Below are positions 34,270 through 42,822 of a DNA stretch of 44,481 bases, in pieces. The stretch's first letter is position 1. Each line of letters starts with the position of its first letter. Made by a program: the position numbers and the translations under genes. Source of the stretch: Erythrobacter colymbi (GTDB taxonomy: Bacteria > Pseudomonadota > Alphaproteobacteria > Sphingomonadales > Sphingomonadaceae); contig NZ_MUYK01000018.1 of NCBI RefSeq assembly GCF_002155685.1, positions 1 through 44,481 on the forward strand, given 5' to 3'. The notes beneath the pieces were generated by a model. That model made no database searches. It was given only the letters and a program-made list of their open reading frames with translations, and had not been told where the DNA came from.

Positions 34270-35424
34270 TCAGGGCCGCCCGCGCCGGTTTACCCAGCCC
34301 TCACAAAAGCCCTTCCAAGCAGCGATGAGCTTGGCGCCACGAAGCTTCTCCAACCGATTGCCCATGTGTTCGCGAAAGCCGCTCGCGATAAGATCGACAT
34401 CCCATCCACCGCCATGCTTTCGGGCGACTTCAAGCAAATCGGCGTGCCCGAAGCGGATCGAGCCAGACGACGGGAAGGTGGACTCTGACTGCTTGATCGC
34501 AGGCGCCGCGCTGGGCGGTGCTGCTATTGCCCCCTGCCCCGCAGTTACTGTTTCGACCGAACCTGTCCGCCTCGCTTGGCGCCCCGCCGAGTGCCGGTCG
34601 AGCTCGTCTACGGTTTCGAGAACCTCGGGCGCACCTTTGGGTTCAAACCGAAACTCGAGTTCAGTGACCGTTCGTCCCTGCCGGATCTCGCGCCATTCGA
34701 CACGGAAGTGAGCGAGCTGGTCAATTTCAGACTTCGCCTTTTCAAGCACCTTGCGCCGAAGCTGAGCGAAGTCCGTGTAGACATCAGGCGGGATGCCAAG
34801 CGCTGCACGCAGTGCCTGCATATCTCCTCGCCAGGTTGCTTGGCGGCGATGGAGGCGAAGGGCTCCAAGCTCGTAAAGTTTGAGCGCATAATTCGAGCGG
34901 AAACCCAAGACCGCTTGCCGGTTAAGCACGGCATAGGTCTCAGAAGCCTGGATCAGCTTACGCGCATCGGGCGTGAACTCCCATTCGATCCAGCCCGTCT
35001 CTCCGCCATCCTCGTCGGTTTCCTCTTTAGACCGAGAGATCAGGGAGAACAGGAGAGTCGCCTTCTTTCCGCGCCACGATTTATCATCCACAGCAAACAG
35101 GGTGCGATGGAGCTCCTGAAGCATGTCGCTGATCCGCTCGTTACCCTTGTGGCCTCGGCGTATATCGGCTTTGCGAATGCGATGAGGACGATCTTCCCAT
35201 GCGTCTCCACCTGCGGTCAGGATCATGAGCGCCAACAGCCGCGATGCCGTCAGACTAAGCGACTCACCTTTGACGAATTTGATCTCAATGATGTTGCCCG
35301 GTTTGGCGAACTCGTCGCCACCCTTTGCCTTCAATGCAGCAGCAACGCGCATCGCACGTCCGGGGGAACCTTCTTCAGGCTTCTCCTCGGAAGCTTCTAC
35401 TATTGGGCCGTCATCAGTTTCCAT
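34270..35424 (-). CDS. repA: Rep_3-type plasmid replication initiator
   Basis: A 384-residue protein that fits the Rep_3 (RepB/RepE-like) initiators: two winged-helix halves, with LSLTASRLLALMI early, then AVLNRQAVLGFRSNYALKLYELGALR and ALGIPPDVYTDFAQLRRKVLEKAKSEID, the usual WH1/WH2 landmarks. Residues beyond about 270 are a Ala/Pro/Ser-rich linker and an extra C-terminal helix-rich part. The ATG is at 35424; an inverted iteron pair lies about 45 bp upstream and a set of direct iterons begins 110 bp away, so this is an iteron plasmid. Rep_3 proteins initiate as monomers and repress as dimers. Confidence 0.88.
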   Translation of the reverse strand: METDDGPIVEASEEKPEEGSPGRAMRVAAALKAKGGDEFAKPGNIIEIKFVKGESLSLTASRLLALMILTAGGDAWEDRPHRIRKADIRRGHKGNERISDMLQELHRTLFAVDDKSWRGKKATLLFSLISRSKEETDEDGGETGWIEWEFTPDARKLIQASETYAVLNRQAVLGFRSNYALKLYELGALRLHRRQATWRGDMQALRAALGIPPDVYTDFAQLRRKVLEKAKSEIDQLAHFRVEWREIRQGRTVTELEFRFEPKGAPEVLETVDELDRHSAGRQARRTGSVETVTAGQGAIAAPPSAAPAIKQSESTFPSSGSIRFGHADLLEVARKHGGGWDVDLIASGFREHMGNRLEKLRGAKLIAAWKGFCEGWVNRRGRP

Positions 35425-35469
35425 GCCATAGTGCGATCAGAGCTTGATTCTTTGAAGGATTGATTGCTG

Positions 35470-35508
35470 CCTGACCTGACCTCTTGCGTCAAGTCAGGTC
35501 AGGTCAGG
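35470..35508. promoter_or_regulatory. Inverted iteron pair upstream of rep (putative Rep operator)
   Basis: CCTGACCTGAC (35470-35480) and GTCAGGTCAGG (35493-35503) form a perfect 11-bp inverted repeat around a 12-nt spacer, and a further TCAGG extends the right arm. The unit is the iteron core GGTCAGG in both orientations. In Rep_3 plasmids such a repeat upstream of rep is typically the dimer operator for autorepression. Confidence 0.65.
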
Positions 35509-35530
35509 AATCAATGTGCAGCCCCCAAGA

Positions 35531-35788
35531 GGTCAGGATTGAAGGGCAAGGGAGGGGTTACGGAATCGTCGGAATTCCTGCGAGTCGGCAAGCGTCATGA
35601 ACGAACGCAAGCTAGGGTTCAGTTTTTACAAAACCAGGCAGGAGAAAACGCTCGAAAGGCCCGCTACATCTACTGGAACAGGCTCTCCCCCCATTTGGTC
35701 AGGAATGCCCCAGAAGGTCAGGGGAAAGCCCCCGCTCGGTCAGGATGTAGCCCCCAGAAGGTCAGCCTAACACCCCCATCGGGTCAGG
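35531..35788 (+). other. Iteron origin of replication (oriV)
   Basis: GGTCAGG (or GGTCAG) occurs at 35531, 35697, 35716, 35738, 35760 and 35782. The last four are exactly 22 bp apart, one period every two helical turns, and most are preceded by CCCC-rich sequence (CCCCCGCTC, CCCCCAGAA, CCCCCATCG). They lie directly upstream of rep and next to the AT-rich end of the block. This spacing and location are typical of initiator-bound iterons. No convincing DnaA box was seen. Confidence 0.75.
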
Positions 35789-35861
35789 AAAAACGGCATA
35801 GTCCTCTGAATTCAGGCCATAAATCGGACCTGAATCTGAATCTCTAGAATCAGAAATCCTT

Positions 35862-35885
35862 CCGCTGCAAGCAGCGGCGTTTTTA
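35862..35885 (+). terminator. Rho-independent terminator-like hairpin
   Basis: CCGCTG/CAAG/CAGCGG followed by CGTTTTT: a 6-bp GC-rich stem with a tetraloop and a U-tract. It lies at the end of the iteron block and before the WGR gene, so it may insulate the origin from transcription. Confidence 0.6.
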
Positions 35886-35932
35886 TGATGATGTTTTTGA
35901 AGGTGATCGGCCAGCAACCCCCTCCCATCGGA

Positions 35933-35986
35933 TCAGTGAATCACTGACGCAGCTGTGATTCATATTCCCGGTTGGACCATTGGTCC
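35933..35986. promoter_or_regulatory. Two short palindromes upstream of the WGR gene
   Basis: TCAGTGA/A/TCACTGA (35933-35947, perfect 7-bp arms) and GGACC/ATT/GGTCC (35974-35986, perfect 5-bp arms). They sit within 80 bp of the ATG at 36009 and could be operators for the downstream genes or parts of the origin. No protein can be assigned. Confidence 0.4.
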
Positions 35987-36008
35987 GTGTCTCTGCCACC
36001 AGGCTACT

Positions 36009-36275
36009 ATGGAAACACCAACCAGTCAGTCGTGGCATTGGCAAGCCGTCGACAATTCGCGCAACGTCGCGCGAGAATACCACCTCTGGATCCAAACCGA
36101 CTTGTTCGGGTGGACAACTGTTGAACGCCGCTGGGGGCGGATAGGCTCAAAAGGGCAGGGCCTCATTCTTAGCTTCGAGGCGACGGCACAAGCCGAAGCG
36201 ACCGCTCAGCTGATCCGTCAAAGACGAGCAAGCGCATTCAAGCGAATTGGAGTTCGCTACAGCCAACTTCGATGA
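36009..36275 (+). CDS. WGR-domain protein
   Basis: An 88-residue protein made almost entirely of a WGR domain: FGWTTVERRWGRIGSKGQ holds the signature Trp-Gly-Arg, preceded by aromatic strands (YHLWIQTDL). WGR domains bind DNA or nucleic-acid ends in PARP-like and bacterial proteins. The ATG at 36009 has AGG 8 bp upstream; an earlier ATG lies in the palindromic leader. It precedes the Toprim gene by about 90 bp. Confidence 0.75.
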   Translation: METPTSQSWHWQAVDNSRNVAREYHLWIQTDLFGWTTVERRWGRIGSKGQGLILSFEATAQAEATAQLIRQRRASAFKRIGVRYSQLR

Positions 36276-36362
36276 CTGCAGGCCCTATGGGGACGATTGA
36301 AAGCACCCGGCGCTCCTCAAGTGCACGGCAGGAAGGGGAGGGGGAAAGCTTTAGGGACGCTT

Positions 36363-37223
36363 ATGACCCTATCAGCACTCCGACCAACTCAAGACACGAT
36401 CAACCTTGTCACAGCTCTGCGCGGCACATGGCACGGCTCCTACGCTATGTGCCGATGCCCTGCTCATGACGACAGGACGCCCTCATTATCGATCCGCCAA
36501 GGATTATCAGGGGTCCTCGTGCATTGCTTTGCCGGCTGCAATCCAAGGGACATCATACGTGCCCTGCGGAATACAGATCGAGTTCGAGGCGTAGAACCCC
36601 GCCCAACGCAAAGTCTGCATTCCAGTCAACTCACTCAGCGTCTGTGGAGTGATGCGGTCGGCGTTTATGGTACGCTGGGAGAACGCTACCTCATTGGGAG
36701 ATGTCTACCCCTCGATCTGCCTGACGTGCGCTTCCACCCGAAGTGCCCTCTCGGCCGAAAGCCAAACACTGCATTTCATCAAGCATTGCTCGTCGCTGTG
36801 CGAGACGGTGGTCACCTTGTCGCCGTCCAGCGCATCATTCTCGACCCGAGAACGAACCAGCATCAGGGTAAATTCTTGCTCGGGCGCTGCGGGCAAGGGG
36901 CATGGCAACCGACGCCGAGTGGACGAGTTCTGGCAGTAGCGGAGGGCTTCGAAGATGCTGCTGCCTTCACCCGTCTGTCTGGCGTAACCTGTTGGGCGGC
37001 GATGGGCGCTTCCCGACTGCCAAACCTTAAGCTGCCGCTGGAGCTCGACACATTGATCATAGCCGAGGACAACAATTCGCCAGGGCGAAGGGCAGCACAC
37101 CGAGCGACGATGGCTTACGCTAGACCTGGCCTTCAGATCATTCGAAGTGCTCCGGGCAATGGCGATGATTGGGCCGCAAACAACGAGTTATTTCACCGAT
37201 GGGATCCCTACTCCGAAGATTGA
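36363..37223 (+). CDS. Zinc-finger/Toprim primase-like protein
   Basis: A 286-residue protein. The first 70 residues hold CRCPAHDDRTPSLSI and LVHCFAGC, a CHC2-type zinc ribbon as in DNA primases; the C-terminal half contains VAEGFEDAAAF and LIIAEDNN, the Toprim acidic motifs. It resembles plasmid and phage Toprim/primase proteins that help replication of mobile DNA. ATG 36363 is chosen because it follows AGGGACGC and begins just before the zinc finger; a TTG start 22 codons upstream is less likely. Confidence 0.8.
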   Translation: MTLSALRPTQDTINLVTALRGTWHGSYAMCRCPAHDDRTPSLSIRQGLSGVLVHCFAGCNPRDIIRALRNTDRVRGVEPRPTQSLHSSQLTQRLWSDAVGVYGTLGERYLIGRCLPLDLPDVRFHPKCPLGRKPNTAFHQALLVAVRDGGHLVAVQRIILDPRTNQHQGKFLLGRCGQGAWQPTPSGRVLAVAEGFEDAAAFTRLSGVTCWAAMGASRLPNLKLPLELDTLIIAEDNNSPGRRAAHRATMAYARPGLQIIRSAPGNGDDWAANNELFHRWDPYSED

Positions 37224-37384
37224 TGAGGACTAATTTTTCCTGGTTATCCTTTTGGCACCAGATGACGGTTCCCGTGGTGCGAACTCCAATCGATCCTCGC
37301 GAAAATAGCATAAATGCCTGTTTTACTTCCCAATAGGCCCGCCTTGCGCCATCTTGCGCAGGTTCAGGGAGGTCGAAGAAAGAA
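37224..37384. promoter_or_regulatory. Gabija leader region
   Basis: 161 bp with no gene. It is richer in A and T than its surroundings, with GCACCA/TGGTGC (37255-37280) as an inverted repeat and a GGGAGG ribosome site about 12 bp before the gajA ATG. It probably holds the promoter of the two-gene defence operon; no firm -35/-10 pair is visible. Confidence 0.35.
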
Positions 37385-39235
37385 ATGCGAGTTCATTCGT
37401 TATCGGTGACAAACTTTCGCGGCATCAAGTCCGCCACCATCTGTCTGCCTGCGCATGCAGTGCTTATCGGTGACAACAACACTGGCAAGTCTTCGGTTCT
37501 AGAGGCCATCGATCTGGTACTTGGCCCCGATCGACTCTCCCGTCGACCACCGGTCGACGAGCACGACTTCTTCGAGGGTCGTTATCTCGCTCCCGCTACC
37601 GCCGTGGCAGAGGCTGACCACGATGGGCAGCCTCCCGTCGAGGCCGCAGGCAACCCATTGGCGGACTCAGTGCCGCCGCGCATCGAGATCGAAGTGACGA
37701 TCACGGACCTATCGGAGGAACAGCTGGCTCGTTTCGGCGGTAGAATCGAGTGGCTCAACACGGCTGATGGAACCCTGTTCGTTGAGGCGAACCCCGCCGG
37801 CATAGATGCAGCCGCCGTCGTCGCAGCGCTACGCGTCACCTTTATCGGCCAATATGACCCGGACGACGACGATTTCACTGGTGCCACTTACTTCACCCGC
37901 AGCTTGACGGAAGACGATACTCCGACTCCGTTCCGCAAGACTGACAAGCAGCATTGCGGCTTCTTGTTTCTCCGCTCGCTTAGGACCGGATCCCGCGCCC
38001 TCAGCCTTGAGCATGGCAGCCTGCTCGACATCATCCTCCGCTTAAAGGAAATCCGCCCCCGGCTTTGGGAAGGCACACTGGATGCGCTTTCCACACTGGA
38101 CGTGGCTGGTGACCCCCAGATGGGCATCAGCGGAGTCCTTGAGAGCGTGAACGCCTCGCTTAAGAAATACGTGCCTCGAGAATGGGGTGCAAAGCCGCAC
38201 CTTCGCGTTTCCAGCCTGACACGCGAGCATCTCCGCAAAGTGATAACGGCCTTCATCGCCACCGGCAGTGGCGACCATGCCGCCCCCTTTTACCGGCAGG
38301 GTACCGGCACAATCAACATGCTCGTCCTCGCGCTTCTTTCTCAAATCGCCGAGGACAAGCAGAATGTGATCTTCGCCATGGAAGAGGTCGAAACTGCTAT
38401 TCCTCCCTATGCGCAGAAGCGCATCGTCCATGAGCTACGCAAGCTCTCCGCCCAATCGATAATCACCTCTCATTCGCCCTACGTCCTTGAAGAATTTGGT
38501 CTAGACGAGACCGTCATCCTTTCCCGGAGCAGCCAAGGCATACTCAGCCAAGCTTCTATCGCCCTTCCTGAAAGCGTGAAGCACAAGCGCTACCGACAAG
38601 ACTTCCGCACCAAATTCTGCGAAGGGCTGCTGGCGCGCCGGGTGCTCATTGCGGAAGGCGATACCGAAGCCGCGGCGCTTCCGGTCGTCGCGCGTCGGCT
38701 CTCTGATCTCAATCCGGCGACCTACAGCTCAATCGAAGGCTTGGGAATCACCGTCATTAACGCGAAGACCGAGACTCAGATCGCCGATCTCGGTAGGCTC
38801 TATGCGGGGTTGGGCAAGCGGGTGTTTGCGCTGTGTGATTTGCAGACCGCGGAGGCGCAGCAAGCCATCGAGGCCGAGGTCGAACAGCTGTTCATGCATC
38901 CCGAAAAAGGCATTGAGGACCTTGTCCTCAAGAACACCACCTTGGAGGCCATGAACCGCTTCTCGCAGTCGCTGGCTTGGCCGCCGCATCTGGCAGCCAA
39001 GCATGCGGGCGCCGACGTGAACATGATCGATGCGCTGATGGACTATTTCCAGTGGTCCAAGGGTAATTGGGGCATCGCCGACTTCCTGGCCCAGTGCTCA
39101 GAAGCCGAGATACCGTTGTGGTTTCGGCAAACCTGCGCGCGGTTGCGCCAGCTGTGCGATCCGCCTCCACCTCCGCCTGTTGCAGATCCTGCACCTGGCG
39201 GAGGTGGCGACGACTTCGACGCGCTTTTCAGGTAA
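37385..39235 (+). CDS. gajA: Gabija GajA-like OLD-family ATPase-Toprim nuclease
   Basis: A 616-residue OLD-family endonuclease. The N-terminal SMC/ABC-type ATPase has IGDNNTGKSS (residues 28-37), a Walker B-like FAMEEVETAIPP and the H-loop TSHSPYVLEE. The C-terminal Toprim starts at IAEGDTEAAALP (Glu424, Asp426) and its second acidic motif is CDLQ (Asp485), where DxD is usual. A polyproline/glycine tail ends the protein. With the adjacent helicase this is the Gabija gene pair, an anti-phage system that cuts phage DNA when nucleotides are depleted. Gene order and 12-bp spacing support the call; activity is not shown. Confidence 0.8.
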   Translation: MRVHSLSVTNFRGIKSATICLPAHAVLIGDNNTGKSSVLEAIDLVLGPDRLSRRPPVDEHDFFEGRYLAPATAVAEADHDGQPPVEAAGNPLADSVPPRIEIEVTITDLSEEQLARFGGRIEWLNTADGTLFVEANPAGIDAAAVVAALRVTFIGQYDPDDDDFTGATYFTRSLTEDDTPTPFRKTDKQHCGFLFLRSLRTGSRALSLEHGSLLDIILRLKEIRPRLWEGTLDALSTLDVAGDPQMGISGVLESVNASLKKYVPREWGAKPHLRVSSLTREHLRKVITAFIATGSGDHAAPFYRQGTGTINMLVLALLSQIAEDKQNVIFAMEEVETAIPPYAQKRIVHELRKLSAQSIITSHSPYVLEEFGLDETVILSRSSQGILSQASIALPESVKHKRYRQDFRTKFCEGLLARRVLIAEGDTEAAALPVVARRLSDLNPATYSSIEGLGITVINAKTETQIADLGRLYAGLGKRVFALCDLQTAEAQQAIEAEVEQLFMHPEKGIEDLVLKNTTLEAMNRFSQSLAWPPHLAAKHAGADVNMIDALMDYFQWSKGNWGIADFLAQCSEAEIPLWFRQTCARLRQLCDPPPPPPVADPAPGGGGDDFDALFR

Positions 39236-39246
39236 CAGCGGTAATC

Positions 39247-41067
39247 ATGGTCGACCTGACGCCGAAGCAGCAGATCGTGCTCGCGACCGCCGGCCACCAG
39301 CTGGTTACCGGTGGCCCCGGTTCCGGCAAGACGACCGTCTCGATCCTGAAGGCAGCGAAAATCGCCCGCGAAATGCTCAAGCCAGGGCAGCGTGTCCTCT
39401 TTCTCAGCTTCGCGCGTGCGACGGTCTCCCGTGTCCTCGAAGCCATCGACGAAGAAAAAGACGTCTCGTCCGACGAGCGGAGCCGGATCGAGGTTGACAC
39501 CTATCACAGCTTCTTCTGGCGGCTTCTCAAGACGCACGGCTATCTGGTCGGCCTGCCGCGTAGGATCTCGATCCTCACACCGCCAGGTGAAGCGATCGCC
39601 CTAGCTGCGATCCGCCGGGAATATGGCCCCGACAAGAAGCTCGACGAAGCCCAGCTGGCCGAAAAGAGAGCGCGCGAGAAGGCTGAGCGCGACCGACTTG
39701 CGTTTGCAGAGGGGAAAGTCTGCTTCGATCTGTTCGCTGATCTCGTGGCACGGCTGCTCGAGGGTTCCGCCAAACTGCGAGCAATGACTGCTATAGCTTG
39801 GCCCTGCATCATCTTCGATGAATTCCAGGATACGAGCGCGGATCAGTGGCGTGTCGTGAAGGCGCTTGGCGACCGTTGCACCTTGATTGCGCTGGCCGAC
39901 CCGGAGCAACGCATTTTCGAATTCATTGGCGCCGATCCGGCCCGCCTTGATCATTTCAAGGCTGCGTTCGCTCCGACCTTCACCGAGCTCGGCTCGGACA
40001 ATCACCGCAGCAAGGGCACGGACATACTACTCTTCGGCAACGAGCTGCTGACCGCCAAATTCAGCAAGGCCGAATACTCTGGCATCAGCTTTTGCTTGTT
40101 TCCGTCCAACCGGAACCAGGCCTATGCCGCGCTGGTCACGCAGGTCCTTCAGGCGCGAGCCCGGCTGATCGCCACCGGACGGCGCGACTGGTCGCTCGCA
40201 ATCCTCGTTCCAACCAAGCGGAAGATGCGGCTCGTTTCCGATATCCTGCGCGATCCGTTCGGTAACGTTCCGACTATCTCACATGCCGCCTCGATCGATA
40301 TGGAAGGACCGATCCTGGGAGCCGAAGTCATTGCGCAACTGATGCAGCAAGAGCGTGCTTCGGATGACCTCGACCAGTTGGTGCATTTGATATGCCAATA
40401 TCTTCGCGGCCGTGGGGGATCCGACCCAGGCAAGGGAGATCTGGGCGATGCGGTCAAGCTGGAGAGCGCGCTGGCGAAATGGAACGAGCGGATCGCCGGG
40501 GGACAGGCGCCGCACGCGAACAGTGTCATCCATCCTATCGCTGCCGTCCTTTCCGCAACCCGGCAGGTCGTTATGGTCGGCGATCCAGACAAGGACTGGA
40601 TCGCCATCCGCGCCACGCTCGCTGATGGAGCGTGTACCCGGTTGCGGGCTATTGCGAACGACGCCCGCAACGTGCGTCTGCTCGAACGCGGCAATCTGAT
40701 GCGCAATACGCTGGAACAGAACTGGCGAGAGCGGGGTCGCTATTCCGATGCGCTTGACATCACTCGATTGGCGTTTGTTCAGGATCACTTCGCCACAGCT
40801 CAGCGCCCCGAGACGGGCGTCATTGTGATGAACATGCATAAGGCGAAGGGGAAGCAGTTTGACGAAGTGATCGTGTTCGAAGGCTGGCCACTCAGGGTGG
40901 GTAAGGAGATTAAGGCGAACCCGGATCGGATCGTTCGCGAAAACAAGCTAGAAGGCGACCTATCCCAGGCACGTCAGAATTTTCGCGTGAGCGTGACTAG
41001 GGCTAAATCGCGCACCACGGTCATGACGCCAAAGGACGACGTCTGCGTCCTTCTGAAATCTGACTGA
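39247..41067 (+). CDS. gajB: Gabija GajB-like UvrD-family helicase
   Basis: A 606-residue superfamily 1 helicase. Motif I is GGPGSGKTT (residues 22-30), motif II DEFQDTS, motif III/IV region LADPEQRIFEFIGAD, motif V MHKAKGKQFDEVI and motif VI VSVTRAKSRTTV. It follows gajA by 12 bp and is the partner that senses or processes DNA in Gabija. It is longer than the best-studied GajB, with extra sequence between motifs IV and V. An earlier in-frame GTG-less extension lies inside gajA; the ATG at 39247 follows a modest AGCGGTAATC. Confidence 0.8.
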   Translation: MVDLTPKQQIVLATAGHQLVTGGPGSGKTTVSILKAAKIAREMLKPGQRVLFLSFARATVSRVLEAIDEEKDVSSDERSRIEVDTYHSFFWRLLKTHGYLVGLPRRISILTPPGEAIALAAIRREYGPDKKLDEAQLAEKRAREKAERDRLAFAEGKVCFDLFADLVARLLEGSAKLRAMTAIAWPCIIFDEFQDTSADQWRVVKALGDRCTLIALADPEQRIFEFIGADPARLDHFKAAFAPTFTELGSDNHRSKGTDILLFGNELLTAKFSKAEYSGISFCLFPSNRNQAYAALVTQVLQARARLIATGRRDWSLAILVPTKRKMRLVSDILRDPFGNVPTISHAASIDMEGPILGAEVIAQLMQQERASDDLDQLVHLICQYLRGRGGSDPGKGDLGDAVKLESALAKWNERIAGGQAPHANSVIHPIAAVLSATRQVVMVGDPDKDWIAIRATLADGACTRLRAIANDARNVRLLERGNLMRNTLEQNWRERGRYSDALDITRLAFVQDHFATAQRPETGVIVMNMHKAKGKQFDEVIVFEGWPLRVGKEIKANPDRIVRENKLEGDLSQARQNFRVSVTRAKSRTTVMTPKDDVCVLLKSD

Positions 41068-41196
41068 AAGATGGACCCAGTAAGTTAGCGGCAAACTAGA
41101 GAAAGCAATGAAATATTGCTGGTGGCCAACCCGGAGACGAGTGAGCTGCCTCTTGGTGTCTTCAAAGACTTGGGAAAACGGACCCCAAAGCCTTCC

Positions 41197-42459
41197 TTAG
41201 CCAAATGTTCGGGCCACGGATTCCAAGCCCTCTGATACTTTTGCCATTGAGACCCGGACCCCAGTATCCCGAGCGTGCGACGGCCAATCGGCGAGTGATG
41301 CACGAACATCGTCGATCACTGCGAACACGCGCTTGGGAGAGATACCGTGGGTCTTCGCGAGTTTCTCTATATGTTGGCGGGTAATGGTGCGCCCTTCGCC
41401 CAGAACAGCCATGTAATGCTCGCCGCCGGGGCCATTCGAGAACGTCAGGTCGAAGGCCGGCGCAAGCCGCCAATCTCCCCGAGCGTCCATCAGGTAAGCA
41501 TGTTGGCGAACATGATCGTCGCGGTTTCGCGCGAGCACGTTGAAGACCATGCGGCGGAAGGCTTGCTCGACGTCCGCCATGCTGTGGGTGATCGCCAATG
41601 TCGCCTTCAGGAACCCGTCGTAGTCGACACTCGGCATATGCGGCGAGGCCTCAAGCACTCCGCCCAGACTGACCATATGAAGCCTTTTTCCGGGCACGGG
41701 CCGGTCGAAACGCCTTGTCGCGAAATGGCCTGGCCCCTTCGCAGAGGAGATCAATCGCGTTTCAGCCATTTCAATTCCCGCAGCGCGGGCCATCCGGGCG
41801 TAGGCCTCCTCCAGCGGCCCGATATCTGCGGGGTCGTTGGTCGCTGCAAACTTGACGATCCATTCCTCACCGGCGCTCCTGGTTCCCGCTGCAGCCAACT
41901 CGTCTCCTGCGGACAGCGTGCCGCCCGCGTCGATCGCCACATGAACTTTCGGCCGCGCGCCGCCCGAGCCGCCGCCCAGGCGAGTGAGCAGCGCCTCCAG
42001 CTCTGTCTCCTCGCCGAGCAGAACGTGGCGGGATTCATCGGCCAAAGCATCGAGGTCGATAGTACTTGAAGTTTCACCATCAAGCGTTTCAGGCTGGAAT
42101 ACGAGCGCGCCCCGACCTTTCGTGCCAACAAGGGCGAGCCGGTCGACTGCGTTTAGGTCTTCGAACCGGTGACCCATTTTCTGAAGCCGCCGCTTCAACA
42201 AGAGCATGCCCCAGGCATCGGGCAGACAGTCCGACAGGAAACCGTGGAGGCCTTCAAAGGTCCGGCTGCGGGCAGGGTGCAGGCCCGGTTCAGCCGGATA
42301 GTGTAGCGGAGAAATTGGCATCCCTTCCGCTATGATCTCTGCAGACCATTCGAGCTGCGCAAGGCCCCTGGCCATTGCCAGCCTGCCGACCGAAAGCGGC
42401 GCGGCAGTCTCATCGGTCAGCAATCCAACCACCAAGGGCGTTCCCGGAGCCAGCTTCAT
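41197..42459 (-). CDS. hipA: HipA-type serine/threonine kinase toxin
   Basis: A 420-residue HipA-like kinase. The N-terminal HipA_N domain covers about residues 1-110, GGGSGGARPK (163-172) is the glycine-rich loop, Lys203 in WIVKFA is the likely ATP lysine, NRDDH (312-316) the catalytic loop and APAFDLTFS with Asp337 the metal site. In relatives the residue five after the catalytic Asp is usually Asn; here it is Gln319 (RQH). Overlaps hipB by ATGA. Such kinases inhibit translation or other targets when free of antitoxin. Confidence 0.88.
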   Translation of the reverse strand: MKLAPGTPLVVGLLTDETAAPLSVGRLAMARGLAQLEWSAEIIAEGMPISPLHYPAEPGLHPARSRTFEGLHGFLSDCLPDAWGMLLLKRRLQKMGHRFEDLNAVDRLALVGTKGRGALVFQPETLDGETSSTIDLDALADESRHVLLGEETELEALLTRLGGGSGGARPKVHVAIDAGGTLSAGDELAAAGTRSAGEEWIVKFAATNDPADIGPLEEAYARMARAAGIEMAETRLISSAKGPGHFATRRFDRPVPGKRLHMVSLGGVLEASPHMPSVDYDGFLKATLAITHSMADVEQAFRRMVFNVLARNRDDHVRQHAYLMDARGDWRLAPAFDLTFSNGPGGEHYMAVLGEGRTITRQHIEKLAKTHGISPKRVFAVIDDVRASLADWPSHARDTGVRVSMAKVSEGLESVARTFG

Positions 42460-42767
42460 GGCCTTGCACCGCTAGCACGCTTGCGCTGCGGCTTTGCTGC
42501 TTGGCGCTGCTGCGCGAGCAGCTCATCCATGCTGGTTGCCGGAACTTGCGGAAACAGCGCGACAATGCCTTCATCGCAGCGCAGTGCGATGGCGGCGCGC
42601 ACAAGATCTTCGATCGAAGCCCTGCCTTCGGCCTCCATCCTTCGCCACGTCCTGTGAGACACGCCAGCTTTGGCAGCTGCCGCTTGCTGGGTAAGGTCGA
42701 GGGCCAGGCGGCGTACCTTGATCCGCTTGCCGAGGCCCGTCAGCTGATCCGGGAGGGTGAGATACAT
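42456..42767 (-). CDS. hipB: HipB-type antitoxin (XRE HTH repressor)
   Basis: A 103-residue XRE-family DNA-binding protein, with LGKRIKVRRLALDLTQQAAAAKAGVSHRTW... as the helix-turn-helix (about residues 12-66) and a lysine/arginine-rich tail. It is first in the pair with hipA and overlaps its start, the usual antitoxin-toxin order. It should repress the pair through the palindromes just upstream of its ATG (42767). Confidence 0.85.
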   Translation of the reverse strand: MYLTLPDQLTGLGKRIKVRRLALDLTQQAAAAKAGVSHRTWRRMEAEGRASIEDLVRAAIALRCDEGIVALFPQVPATSMDELLAQQRQAAKPQRKRASGARP

Positions 42768-42822
42768 AGGCCATATATGGCCTTTATCCGCAAAAACGTC
42801 AACTTATAGGCCTTATTTGGCC
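42768..42822. promoter_or_regulatory. HipB operators O1 and O2
   Basis: AGGCCATATATGGCCT (42768-42783) is a perfect 16-bp palindrome that directly abuts the hipB ATG. Forty bases upstream, AGGCCTTATTTGGCC (42808-42822) is a second, imperfect copy. Two sites with GGCC ends 40 bp apart, over the promoter and start, fit cooperative binding by a HipB dimer and tight autorepression. Confidence 0.65.

Noticed and set aside
34576..35463. A 295-residue frame on the plus strand opposite rep
   Set aside because: It is the complement of the Rep_3 gene and has no protein-like motifs of its own.
35697..35788. A CRISPR array
   Set aside because: The repeat core is only about 7 bp with 22-bp spacing, sits next to rep, and no cas genes are present.
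35464..35847. A 127-residue frame across the iteron region
   Set aside because: It consists of the iterons read as codons and has no family-like sequence.
37385..41067. A PARIS (AriA-AriB) or retron-type system instead of Gabija
   Set aside because: The second gene is a UvrD-type helicase with full motifs, not a DUF4435 nuclease, and no reverse transcriptase is present.
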